The notes beneath the pieces were generated by a model, which searched no databases, was not told where the DNA came from, and saw only the letters and a list, made by a program, of their open reading frames with translations. This document shows positions 45,164 to 57,581 of a stretch of 64,000 bases of DNA, piece by piece (positions within the stretch are counted from its first letter, which is position 1; each line of letters starts with the position of its first letter). Source of the DNA: Linnemannia elongata (Eukaryota > Mortierellomycota > Mortierellomycetes > Mortierellales > Mortierellaceae); assembly GCA_036320915.1 (NCBI GenBank), contig JAXBDG010000019.1, positions 558,001 through 622,000 on the forward strand. The letters run 5' to 3'. A program made the translations under genes and the position numbers.

Positions 45164-47476
45164 TTAGAGCTTTGAGGGGATGGAGGGTTTCTTTGTGAAC
45201 GCCGACAGTGTCGATACAGAAAGCGAAGCTGCTGATCCCGCCGATATTGCCGACGTAGCTGCCGGTGCTTCTGTAGCGGTGGTGGTATCCAAGGAAGCAG
45301 GCAAGGGCACAATAGCCCCAACATCCCTCTCCTCCTTCTTCACCCATTCCTCTACAATTCTGATCAACATATCGACCTGTTCAATAGTATTATGACTGTG
45401 CAGACAGATCCGGACCCGCTCTTTACCCTTGGGGACGGTCGGGAAGCGGATAGGTTTGACGTTAAGACCGGCTTGGATTAGTTGTTGGGAGAGGGCGTTG
45501 ACGCGGGCGTTTCCGTCCATGACTAGGCCTTGGATTGGGGATTCGGAGGGGAGGAGGTGGATGTGTGGGGGGATGTTGATGGTTGTACGGAAGTGGGAGA
45601 TTAGGGAGCGGACTTTTTGGACGAGCTAAAGGAGTGTGGGTGGTGGTGGTGGTGGAGGGGTGGAGGGGTGGAAGGTGGTTAGTTGTTTGGGTTTGAGAGA
45701 TACGTGTTTTGGTTTTCGCATTGTTCGTGGACATAGATCGTTTCTGAATGAACAAGGGAGGGTGAGAATAAAAAATATAAAAAGAAAATGACTAATGCAA
45801 GCCAGATCTAGGCATGCAAACAAACAAAAAGGGGCAAGAGAGAAACAAACAGAAGTACGGATGACAGATGGTCGACTATGCATGCTCGTCAAATGAATGG
45901 ACGTCATGATGTTGGTCGTTCTCCCAAAAGGACAAACATGATGATAAAGAAGAGAAAGGGATTTACCTCGACGGTTTCACCAGCAATGAGCATCTGGTAA
46001 GCGGATTTGACGCTGGCGAGGTTGCTGAAGGAGGTGAAGGTCGAGTAGATCAGGGGGCGTGCATAGTTGATCAAGTACTCCTTCAGTACCTTCGGCCCCA
46101 CCATCGCCGCTATTTAATAGAGTTGGAATTGATGTGTTGAAGGAGAGATTAATGTTAATGCAGGTAACAAAAGTATGTCGTGTAGATGACAGATGGAAAC
46201 ACAAGGTCAAAACAAGAGAGTCTTTCTTCCCATCTCTTCAGTTCCCTTCTTTTTCTCCTCTGAATGTTGGGTTGTCTCCTTTCACCCTAATTCCTCCTGT
46301 ATCCTTGTCTTCAAACATGTCCCCAATAATTCTCTCAAGTCCGTTCGAATCGGAGACTTCACCGCTTGAATACTATCGTTTCTTCGTCCTATTGTTTTCT
46401 CCGCCATGTGTGACGATGCCCTTCCCCAGTAATGGTTACCTCCGTTGCTGGCGAGCGCTTTGCTGAAGGTGTGGAGACGAGCAAAGACTCTGCTCTCCAG
46501 TCCGAGTTCGTTGACCAGACCGCGTCCCTGTTCTCCAAAGACTCCTGTCGCATGGGCCTAGAACCAAAATGAAGATGTTATGCGTGAGAGATGTGTGTCA
46601 GTAGAGAGAGGGGCGTGACTCTTTTTCGTTGGGCGGATCGGGCGTAAAAAAAAAAAAAAATGAGCAAGTCGCTTTGATTCAGCAAGGACCTCCCCACAAA
46701 ACACAAATCAGATTGAGTATGAAATAGTACTGTGAGAAAAAAAAAATGAAGGGCAAGGAAGGGGAGTGAAAATAAATCGGGCGGGAGGGAAAGGGACTCA
46801 TCACTGTTGACTTTACCTCGTCGACGATGAGATGTGCGCCAAATTGCTCGAGAAGATCCACAATCTCCCTCAAGGGTGCAGTATCGCCATCCATAGAGTA
46901 TACACTCTCGACTGCCACAAAGATGTTCCTCTGTTTGTACTTGTTCTTTCCTGACAATCCTGCTCCTGCTCGTTGTTGATCCTCGCGCCGGACAGTCTGG
47001 AGCAACTCCTCCAGATGCTCAAGGCTATTATGCAAGAAGGCTTTCTTGACGCCTGCCCGAGTAACCTTCATCCCGTCGTGCACACTAGCATGAATATACT
47101 CATCATACAAGATCACATCCCCCGGCTGAGGAACGCTGCTAAAGAACCCAACGTTGGCATCAAACCCCGAGTTGAAGATCAACGCCGCCTCTGCATTATG
47201 GAATCCAGCAATCAGATCCTCGAGTTCTTCCGCATAACGCGAGTTGCCGTCGAGGAGTCGGCTCCCTGTGGATCCGAGAGGAGGAGTATGGGTAGGGAAA
47301 GACTGAAGTTCTTTGAGGAATCGGGCGCCGAGTTGGGGGTTCCGGGCGAGACCGAGAAAGTCGTTTGAGGAAAAGTCGGCGGATGTTTCGGGAATGACGA
47401 CGAGGCGTCTGAGGAGGGAGCGGTCTCTACGGGATTCTAGTTGCTGTTGGAGTTGGTGCTCGATTTGGGATGGCAT
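45164..47476 (-). CDS. bioF: 8-amino-7-oxononanoate synthase-like enzyme, peroxisomal
   Basis: Four exons on the minus strand: 47476-46817, 46557-46440, 46109-45967 and 45625-45164. They total 1383 bases, 460 residues. The protein belongs to the PLP-dependent alpha-oxoamine synthase family: GSTGSRLLDGNSRYAEELE (Gly-rich motif), SGFDANVGFF, VDEAHATGVFG with Asp219 and His222 for the cofactor ring, and HTFSKALASNGA with Lys253 as the PLP Schiff-base lysine. BioF condenses pimeloyl-CoA with L-alanine to 8-amino-7-oxononanoate, the first committed step of biotin-ring assembly. The last three residues are SKL, a canonical PTS1 signal after an Ala/Ser/Thr-rich tail of about 45 residues. This matches the known peroxisomal location of fungal BioF. 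Related enzymes (ALA synthase, glycine C-acetyltransferase) lack this signal, which favours BioF. It is divergent from DIS3. No bioA/bioD/bioB gene is in the window. Confidence 0.85.
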
Positions 47477-48128
47477 TGTCGATTCGTTGCTGGTGTGTGT
47501 GAGTGAATGAATGGAAAGGAGGGTGAGGGAGGAGAGAGGGAGAGAATGAGAGAAAGGCGGAGGGCGGAAGAGGAAGAAAAAGGGAAAAGAGAAGAGAGGA
47601 GAGAAAGGAAAGAGGAGGAAGTGAGGGAGAGGCGCGAAAAAAGAAAGGGGAGACAAAGTGACAACCAACCAACCAACCAACAAACTAACAAAAAAACTGT
47701 GGGGAATGCCTCGTAAGGTTGATACGATGCAAATGATCAATTGAGAGTTAGCGAAGTCAACGGCTCAGGTACGATCAGTAAGGTAAGAGATCCATAATTG
47801 CACATCAGTAGCAAGAATGACGGTCAATTAGAGAAACAAACAACATGGTGGCTGAGCAATTGATGCACTTCATGCCGAAAAAAAAAAAAGAAAATGAAAA
47901 GAAAGACGGTCCCTTCATTACATACTCAAGCGCACACCTTTGCACACCTTCTTCCTCTTCTTTCTTCGTTCTCCTTCCTCAAGGCATTTGTCAGCATCTC
48001 CAACAACGGACATATTCGCCTTTAGCAGACATATAAAGGAGGAAAAGAACGACATTGCCCCCCTTCTTTACTCTCAACCAAAACACGCACACTCCCATTA
48101 CTTACCTCTTCATAATATATAACCAGTC
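47477..48128. promoter_or_regulatory. Shared divergent promoter region, bioF / DIS3
   Basis: 652 bases between two start codons on opposite strands. TATAAA at 48032-48037 lies about 92 bases before the DIS3 ATG. A purine-rich run adjoins the bioF start (47510-47640 on the + strand). No further gene fits here. Confidence 0.5.
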
Positions 48129-51100
48129 ATGTTGAGACAAAAGGCATTCATGAAGAAGACAAAGTCCGGCAAGGTGCTAAAGGTCGTCAAGGAGCACTAT
48201 CTCCGTGATGATATTTGGTGCTCGGTCGAGACCTGCAAGGTCTGCGAACACTCCGAGCCTGTCCTCAGTGCTGTCCCCTCTATCAACAAAGCCTACCGCC
48301 TTCCTCACTACATCATCCCCGATACCAATATTTTCATCAACCAGGTAAGAACTCACCCAAGCAATGCGCAGTTGAACAGGATATAGACAATCATGCCACA
48401 CAACACGGAAGCCTTGTAACTAATGTTATCTTGTCAATGTGAACTAGATTGATGTGATGGAGCACCCATTGATCACAAATGTGATTGTGCTGCAGACGGT
48501 GCTGGAGGAGGTCAAGCATCTGTCATTACCGATCTACCAAAGAGTTCGGGATATGATCGCCAACAAGGAAAAGCGCTTCTATGTCTTCTCGAACGAGCAT
48601 CACCGTGGAACCTTTATCGAAAAACTCAAGGACGAATCGCCCAACGACAGGAATGATCGTGCCATTCGCGTTGCCACAAAGTGGTATGGAAACCATATCA
48701 AGGACCTCAACCCCAGAGTCTCAGTCGTCATGATGACCGATGACGCCGGAAACAGGGACAAGGCAACTGCCGACGGCCTTCAAGCCATCTCTGGTACGTG
48801 TCTCACAGGATGGCGTATAGTCAATTCATTCGTGAATATACATGTACTGAAGGATAAAACGTAGATAACTAACACCATGATTCAATCGCAAATGTGTCGA
48901 ACATAGTCAAGTGGTATATTGAAGCGCTGGATAACGCCGAAATTCTGGACATGATGTCGAGCGCAAAGGATCTGGATGATGGACAAAAGACAATCTACGA
49001 CGAGCACCTGTCAGCAGCTCATGTTTCGAACGGAATCAAGTCTGGAAAGTACCTGCAAGGAAAGCTCGGAATCAGCAGCCACAACTATTTGGAGGTAAGG
49101 ACATGATCGCCAGCATACAAGTAGGAAGACAAATGGAGCAGATGACATAGTATCATGTACTAAACTGAACATTTCTTGTGGATACATTAGGGCTCGATTT
49201 ACACTAAAATCAATGGAGAGGAGGGAACGATTTTGATTGTTGGACGCTCAAACTTGAACCGTGCTGTTGATGGAGATATCATTGCAGTGGAGCTGTTGCC
49301 CAAATCAGAATGGAGAACCACCCCTACAGGCGTTGTCGTGGATGAGGAGGAGGAGCAGGCCGAGGAGGAGAGCTTGAAAGCCGAGCAAGAGGCCGCTGCT
49401 ACTGCTGCGAAGGAGGACGCTGTTATGGCTGAGCCCGAGGCTGAAAAGCCTGCTGCAAAGGAGACTCACAAGCTGGATACACCCCAGCCCTGCGGAAAGG
49501 TTGTCGGAATCATTCGTCGCAACTGGAGACAGTACTGTGGTTTCATTGACCGCAAGTCTGTCCATACCCCTGCAGGATCAAGCGCCCCCGTCAACGTCTT
49601 GTTCTATGCCATGGAGTCCAAGATCCCTAAGATCAAGATCAGGACCCGTCAGGCCCACTCGCTTTTGGGCAAGCGTATCATTGTCGCGATCGATTCATGG
49701 CCCAGGACCTCTCGCTACCCCATTGGACATTTCATCCGCGCTCTGGGAGAGGCAGGAGACAAGTCGACTGAGACGGAGGTTCTCTTACTGGAGCACGATG
49801 TTCCTTTCCATGAGTTCTCCAAGCAGGTTTTAAGCTTCCTCCCTGTCGAGGGTGAAAACTGGGTTGTCCAGCCCGAGCACTTTGCTGGTCGCGAGGATTT
49901 CCGCTCCTTGAACGTTTGCAGTATTGATCCCCCAGGATGTACCGATATCGATGATGCCCTCCACGTCATCCCTCTCCCTAACGGAAACTACCAGGTCGGT
50001 GTCCATATCGCAGATGTCACCCATTTCGTCAAGCCCGGCAACGTTATGGATCAGGAGGCTGCCAGTCGTGGAACCACTGTCTACTTGGTCGACAAGAGAA
50101 TCGACATGTTGCCCTCGTTATTGGGCACCAACTTGTGCTCGTTGCGATCGAACGTCGAGCGTCTCGCCTTTTCTTGCATCTGGGAGCTCAACAAGGATGC
50201 TGAGATTGTGAACGTCCGCTTCACCAAGAGTGTGATTGCCTCCAAAGCCTCCCTTACCTACGAGGAGGCCCAGAACAGGATCGATGACGCCAGCATGCAG
50301 GACGATGTCACTTCAGGAATCAGGATCCTCAACATGTTGGCCAAGAAGTTGAAGCAGCGCCGTCTTGATATGGGAGCCTTGACCTTGGCCAGTCCCGAGG
50401 TTCGTTTCAGTTTGGAGCGTGACACACAGGACCCCGTGGACGTGGAGATGAAAGAGCTCAAGGAAACCAATGCTCTGGTTGAGGAGTTCATGTTGTTGGC
50501 CAACATCTCTGTTGCCCGCAAGATCTACGAAAAGTTCCCCGACTCGGCCATGTTGCGTTGCCATCCCCAGCCACCCAGCGCCAACTTTGAGAAGCTCGAG
50601 AAGGCTGTCGCTCGTTTCGGAATTGAGATTGACCACTCGACCTCAAAGACGCTTTCGGACTCGCTGGACAATGCCGTCTTGCCCGAGGAGCCCTACTTTA
50701 ACAAGCTCTTGCGTATCATGACGACCCGTTGCATGATGCAGGCCTTGTACTTTTGCTCGGGTGCCCAGATCGAACAAGAGTTTAGGCATTATGGTCTTGC
50801 CACCGACATCTACACCCATTTCACCTCACCCATTCGTCGTTACTCTGGTAAGCATTTTCATTGTCGTTTTTTTTTCCATTGTGTATGTCGTTCATGTATA
50901 TTCGTGGAAATTAATCCTTTTTTTATGTCTCTTTTCTTTGTTTTAAAATGTTAGATGTGATGGTCCATCGTCAGTTGCATGCTGCTATCGACTCGAGCCT
51001 CTCCTACGGCGACGAGTTGACCGACAAAGAGAAGATGAACGACCTGTGTGGAAGTAAGTCTCTCAGACATCGTTTATTCCAAATCTTGTTTTTAGTTATC

Positions 51101-51704
51101 GGGTCTTCCCAACATGCTAATGCCTATATGTTTCTCACTTTGAATAGACCTGAACCATCGTAACCGTATGGCCCAGCAAGCCGCTAGAAGCTCAGTCGAG
51201 CTGTTCACGCACCTGTTCTTCAAGAACAAGACCGAGGAGGAAGAAGGATATGTCATCCGCATCCTCAAGAACGCCTTCATTGTCCTTGTCCCCAAGTACG
51301 GTATTGAGGGCATTGTCTATGCCAGCGCTAAAGTCTCCAAGACTGCCGACTCTGGAGATGCAGCAGCACAGCCGCAGCCTATCTTGGTCTACAACCCCGA
51401 AACGGATTGCTTGCAGTCAACTGAGACTCTTGCAGAGGGCGAGACACCCAAGACGCAGGTGCAGCTGTTCCAGAAGGTGATGGTCCAGATCTCGATTGAT
51501 GATGATCTCAAGGGCGGTGGAGAGGGTGGTATGCGTCAAAAGTTGAAGATGGAGCTTTTGAAGCCCTGGATTGAGGGTATCAGTGTCCATGGTATATCTA
51601 ACAAGGATGATCCTGAGGCCCATGCTGTTACCTCAAAGAAGCGTGAGGAGGCACCGGTTCAGGCTCAGGACAAGAAGCGCGCAGGGAAGCGTACCAAGGC
51701 TTGA
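48129..51704 (+). CDS. DIS3: Exosome catalytic subunit DIS3/RRP44
   Basis: Six exons: 48129-48344, 48448-48793, 48907-49094, 49191-50847, 50955-51053 and 51148-51704. They total 3063 bases, 1020 residues (yeast Dis3 has 1001). The order is a CR3 motif (Cys31, Cys36, Cys39, spacing C-x4-C-x2-C), a PIN domain with Asp65 (IIPDTN) and Glu93, cold-shock domains, the RNB domain with SIDPPGCTDIDDAL (Asp496, Asp502, Asp504 and Asp505 for the metal ions) and a C-terminal S1 domain, then a basic tail (DKKRAGKRTKA). Both the endonuclease (PIN) and 3'-5' exonuclease (RNB) sites look intact. DIS3 is the processive nuclease of the nuclear and cytoplasmic RNA exosome. An acidic, Ala-rich insert of about 45 residues lies between the first two cold-shock domains. 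Start chosen because MLRQKAFMKKTKSGKVLK matches the family N-terminus. Confidence 0.97.
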
Positions 51705-52270
51705 AGTGAAGAATTGAAGTAGGATAGTGTATTTGTATTAAAACAACCTCGCATTGGCATATCATTTGCAAAAGAAACCGACTTGACAATGAGTTTATTT
51801 TTGGGCGAGGACGTAGATGAACGCCACCAAATTTTTAAGCAGAAAAAAAATATTTGACGAGGGCAATAACCCAAGCTTAATGGCTATCTGCAAGCGAGAC
51901 TTGGCACGCGCAGAAAAAAAAATATGCAGCGGAGAGATAGCGGACAGGGAGGAAAGACGATTAGTTTTCTTCACTTCTTTGTCTCTTGTCGCGATGTCTG
52001 TTGCAGGTATTGGCACCCTGTCCCCCGTCCTCTCTTGTCACGCCTCCCTCATTATGAATGTACGAGTTGGTCGTAAGGGTAGTGGCTGGTATACATATCA
52101 GGCAGACAAGAAGTCAGGGCGGGCGGGGCAGGCGCAAGAAGTTACAGGTGGTGAATATAAAGAGTTCTATACAGGTCGGAAGGCAGTTCTCGCTTTCGAA
52201 GGCCCTGTTTTTATGGTTTTTTTTTTTTTTTTTTTTTATTGTACAGAACGAATGAAACAAAAAATCTTTC
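51705..52270. other. Convergent 3' junction, DIS3 / kinase
   Basis: About 570 bases between two stop codons on opposite strands, with a T run of about 20 at 52217-52236. No gene recognised. Confidence 0.55.
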
Positions 52271-55200
52271 CTACATTGCAGGCCCTCGGGGCGCCTTCTG
52301 CATAATAGGCGCCGGCGCCACCATTGCCCTAAAATCCCCTCCTCCTCCACCACTCACACCGCTCGTTGTCGAGATGGTAGAGCAACTCGTCGCAGCAGCA
52401 GCAGCAGCCTGCTGTTGCTCATACATAAGCGTCTGCTGCTCCCAAACGGCTACGAGTTTCTCATAGATCGCTCTGAGTGTCGAATTGGCACCCTGCTGCT
52501 GGTGCAGTGTCACCTTCACCATCCGGCGCGGGAGTGCCGAAGGGTGTGGGAGGGGTGGGTAAGCGCCTCCTGTGTGGTGCAGGTGATGATGGTACTGGTG
52601 ATGATGGCTGTTGCTGGAGAAGGGGTTCCGGGCGGCAGATAGGCTGGTGGAGACTGCGGCCGCGGCGCTAGAGAGGATAGACCCTCCATCACTAGCGCGT
52701 CGTGCGGCCACGATGACCTCTGGGACGGCGACCGATGACGCGATGGTAGAAGAAGTAGCGCCTGCGCTCGTGGGGCCCGATGCTGTCGAGGTTACAGAGG
52801 GACTGCCATGATAATGTCCGTGATGGTGATGGTCGACAGTGGCAAGGATGGCGGCGACGGCAGAGGAGGACATGATGTGCGAGGTAGAGGTGGAGGTATG
52901 ACTGGAGTTGCTAACGTTGCTGAATGTGCTGGTGTTGCTGACGGTGCTTGAGCTTGATGCTAGGTAACCCGTCTTCTCGGTGATCTCGATCTTGAACTTG
53001 ACCGCCTTCACCGGATGATCGTCAATCACTAACGCCACGAGAAGAAAGTAAAAGTCACGTCAATAAACATGAACACAGTTCAACAAAGTCATAACCCACC
53101 GTCGCTTTCTCCTCGACAAAAAGAAACATGAGATGGTATGACTTACATCCACCCTCATAACGGCACTTGACACCAAACGACGGCCTCTTATAAGACTCGA
53201 CCTGGATACTGGACTGGAAAAGATCCTTCATGATCGCTTCGAGACGCTCCTGAGTTTCGGCCGCAGACCAGTTACTTCGGAAGGTCAAAGGCTGGGGTTT
53301 GAAATCAAAGAGACGTGCAAACCAGGGTCGTTTCGGTCCTGTGGGCGACAATGGGGTCGTCGAACCCGCACTAGGCGATCCCTCCGAATCTAACATGTAT
53401 AGTTTGTTCAATCGCGGTTAGATTGGGGCTGAAGTAGAACGGAAATAAAAGAAAAAAAATAAAAAAATAGAACCAATACGTACGCCTCTCATTTCAAAAA
53501 AGGACTTACATTTGCGAGAGTGCTGGGAGACAGAGACGCTCATTGTGGTGGTTCCAGCAAAGGCTTTCACATCCAAGGGATGCAAGATCGGCCTTTGAGG
53601 CTTAGAACTTTGCGCCTTGGCCGAGACCTCAGCCGACGAGGTGTTCGTGGTTTGGTTCAAGATCCGGGCGCTCGAATCCACAGGCGACGCGCGTCGTGAA
53701 GTAGGAGGCTGAGGGGGTTGAAGCTGACTTGTAGGAGGGGGAAGGGGAGGGGTCATCATGGAGGAATCACGGATAGCTTCTGAGATCTGGGTCGACAATA
53801 CCTGGCTCTCGATCGAAGAAGTTACTGAAGATCCAGAAGTTGTGGGTCGCCGTTCGACAGCAGTCTCCGAGGGGACCTCGATGACGACCGCGTCTGACTT
53901 TTTCGATGGCGGCTTTGGCGCCTCCTCGGATTGTGCGGTGGGAGCAGCCATGGGTTCAAAGCCGGGGTTGACGATAAGACTTCGCTGGGTGATGGGCGAT
54001 ACGGGTTTGGGCGCAATGACCACAGGATGTTCGACCTGTGCCTGTTGTTCCTTTGGCTTCTCAGCAGTCGTTACTTTGCTGCTGCCACTGTTGCTGGTGG
54101 TGATCTGTTCGGGTTGAGGTGCTGGAGCCTCCTGAACAGGTTGAGGGGTCGTCACTGGTGCCACAGCTTTGTCCTTCTTGGGCTCATCAGCGCCGCGGGC
54201 AGACGAAGGGTACTTCTCCTTGGTCACGGAAGCATCAACAAGCAGAGCATGGTTGACTAGGGAGCAAGGGAGCGTAGGAGTACGAGCTGCAATCTTGGCA
54301 GCGCTGGCGGCGCGTGCGACCGCAGCCTCCAATGGGTTCAAGGTAAAGGGCGCTGGCTCTGCAGACGAAATCTTGGACATGGGCGTAAGCGGCGACACGG
54401 GCGATGTTAAAGGCGAGTCTCGCGGTGAACGCGAAGCACGGCTCAGATCTGGTGTGTGAGACCTCGATGCTAACGACGAGTTGGGGAATGAGTCCGCCCT
54501 CCGTCGAGGTCCATCAAGCACAGACTCATTATCCTCACCGGCATAGTTCTCCAGAAGTTCCATCTTGTGTTGACAGAGGAGGTGATAGAACAGTTTCTCC
54601 ATATTTTCCTCGTTGTTGGTCATCTTTTCCTCAATCTCACGCAGTAACGCCTCCTCATCAAAGACCTCCTTGGCCTCGGGATCGGAGTGAGATGGTCCGG
54701 GAGCGAACAACCAACGCATGTGAAGAATAATCTCTGCATCCAGTTCCTCTGCCAACAGTGGACGACAGCCCTCGGGATCCTCGGCTGGCTCTCCTAAGGT
54801 GTTGCGCTCTGGGTTGACCATCCTGAACCAAGGGTGCATCATCACCCCTTGCATCTATTTTTTTTTTGTACAACGTGGCGCGAATAAATAATTAGTTAAC
54901 TCTCAGTCATTATTTAGTACTACATTTCTCAATCCTATGTGTTCACACAACATACCGTGATTCTGCGTTTGGGATTGACGGTAAGCATGCGACTGATGAG
55001 ATCGCGTGCACCTGGGGAAATGTCCGTTGGCATGTAGAACTTTCCAGCTTTGACCTTACTCAGCAGCTGACGAATGTTTTCGTCGTCAAATGGCAGATGA
55101 CCCGTCAGCAGGGCATACAGGATAATTCCGCAGGACCAGATATCGGATGAAGATCCATCATATTTCAAACCCTATTGTTGTTACAATCGTAACGAAAACA

Positions 55201-57327
55201 AGACATGTAAGATGCTTAGTAGTCAGTTCTCTTTACTATTCCTGTGAAAAGATGTACCCTAAACAACGCATTTGTTTCTATCCTGGCGAATACGCAGAAG
55301 CAAGAGACAACTTACAGTAACAACCTCAGGACTGGCGTAGTGAGGCGACCCACAACTTGTCTCCAAAAGTCGTCCTGTCTTTTGAAGTGACGCCATGCCG
55401 AAGTCTGCAATTTTGACATTCATGCGGTCGTCCAGCAGGAGGTTCTCGGGTTTCAAGTCACGATGGCTATATTTGTTGACATGCACATTGCCGTCAGTGT
55501 CAATCAATGCATCCTCAGTCCACGTTTATGCAAAACCAATTATAGGGGGGAAAGAAGAAAGAAAGCTGTGTGGCTTGCTTACCAAATCTTGCGTTTGTGG
55601 CAGAAGGCAAGGCCGACGATGATCTGCTGAAAGAAGCGTAGGGCCTCAGACTCGTCAAGCCTGCCCTTGTTGACCAGGTACTCAAACAATTCGCCGCCAG
55701 CGACAAATTCCATCACTAAGAAACTAATCGTGGCGGTTGTTTGATGATAGGCGAAGGTTAGTTGATGGTTGATCCCGACAAGAAAATTCCTATTAGCGTC
55801 AGGTTCCTGGTACCTGGCTTTTTTTTTTTTTGGTGGCGACGAATCAAAACGCGCCCCAGTGAAACATGCCAGCCAGCATACATAAAAGAAATATAACCTA
55901 CAGCTCTTTCTCCGTCTCATAGACGTCGTAGAGGCGAATGACATGCGGGTGGTTGATGAGCTTCATGATAGCGATCTCGCGCTCGATACCCCGGTGGACA
56001 GCAGCCTTGTTGGCCAGCGAGGCCTTGGAGATGATCTTGACGGCAACCTTCTCATTCGTTTTGCGATGACGAGCCAGCTTGACGCATCCTGTTTATTTAT
56101 TTTTTTTTCGTTTGAGGAATGCGGGAGAAGGTGAATTGATGAATGAAGAGTCAGCGCATAATCGCGGGCATGGAGGGAAGGGAGATATTGTTGTTGTTGT
56201 TGTTGTTGTTGTTGTGAACAAGGTTTGGGGGTAGAGGGAGAGTAGTCGTGGTGGTGAACGTGTAAGAGTGTATGTGTGTGTTTGTGTGTGTGTGGAAAGC
56301 GTATGCGTGCGAAGGTATGTGAGAAAGAGAGAGAGAGAGAACGAGGGAAAGAAAAAAAAAACGAGGGGTTGACATAGATGGAGACGACGGTCGTGCATAT
56401 CTCAATACGATGGAGAGTGAGGGAGAGAAGGGGGATGGTGTGCACGCGTGATTGTGATGAATGAGAGATCTATTCCTGACAAGGCGTGGCATCAACAGAG
56501 GATTGATGTGTCTCCATGTTTCTTATTTGCGTGAGGGGAAGGGAGGGAAGACAGAGAGAAGTTGAAAGGTATGCAACCATGCAAATCGACAAGGGCTAGC
56601 TGCTCATGCCCCACTGGTTGAAAAACTGGATGTGGTCTGGCAGTGGAAAAAAAACGGTGTTGTTTGTGTTGTGAACACTTCCCAGGAACCACCTCGCTCC
56701 CTATTTGCCTCCAAATAAACTTTTGTCGCAACCCATGCCACATTGAGATATAAAAAGAGAATGCTCCTCCGAGTTTGTTGATTGTTGTTGTTGTTTTTGT
56801 GATTCTTGTCCTTCCTGTGTTGATGTGGTGATTGTGTAAGGGTGCATGTGTGTATGTGTTTATCGATGTGTGTTTATTTGTGTGAGGGTGCGTTTGTGCA
56901 AGAAGTAAAGATATTGAGGGCGATATGTGCAGATGTGTAACACGGACTGCACAAGTTGAACCACATTGAACTATCCCTCTTTCTTTTGGTCTCTCTCTCG
57001 CTCTCCCCTTTCTCCTAGACCCTCTTTTCTGGCATTTTGAATGAATGAAGAGTGTAAATGACGATGATGCATGTTGTTGGAAGGGTGGGAGGAAAGGAGA
57101 CTAAGAAGCGGGAAAGAAGGAAACAAGGAAAGATAATCGTACCTGAAGAACCCTTGCCAAGGGTTTTGCCGAGAAGGTAGGGTCCAACATGGTCAAAGGC
57201 AGCTTTTGGCGTCAACGATCTTGTCTTGAGAGAGTCTTTGGTTCCTCGATCGACAGAACCTCGTCCTGTGTGATTCGAAGACGCCTTCTGCTGTGATGGT
57301 TGTTGTTGCGATTGATGTTGCTGCTGC

Positions 57328-57369
<42 letters not shown>

Positions 57370-57581
57370 GTGTATGTGTTGGCATGCTTTTGAGGGACCT
57401 CGGGAAGGTGATGTGGTGGGTATTGATGTCTAGAGTTTTGTTGAGGTTGAGGCGAGGCGGGGGCATTGGCATCGCGATGCTCTCTATTGGGAACAATGCC
57501 GGCGACCTTTGAAGCGTTGGGCTTGTAAGGAGGGATCTCCGAGACAATAGGCTGGGGTCGTGCCTTTCTTTCTGCCAACAT
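52271..57581 (-). CDS. Nim1/Hsl1/BRSK-type serine/threonine kinase
   Basis: Eight exons on the minus strand: 57581-57143, 56088-55902, 55723-55583, 55466-55316, 55171-54956, 54854-53510, 53389-53147 and 53028-52271. They total 3480 bases, 1159 residues, phases consistent. After a Gln-rich N-terminus (about 18 Gln near residues 70-90) comes a complete kinase domain: Gly-rich loop LGKGSSG, Lys164 (VAVKII), CHRDLKPEN with Asp259, DFG (277-279) and the activation loop [16 protein letters not shown] with Thr292, the site an LKB1-type kinase would phosphorylate. This loop is nearly identical to BRSK/SAD and to fungal Hsl1/Gin4/Cdr2 kinases, which link septins and cell size to Wee1. A UBA-like region follows. 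The long middle part is disordered. A segment with [10 protein letters not shown] and [16 protein letters not shown] resembles the C-terminal KA1-like membrane-binding region and is followed by His/Ser/Ala-rich sequence. A septin/cell-cycle role is inferred from the family. Confidence 0.9.
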
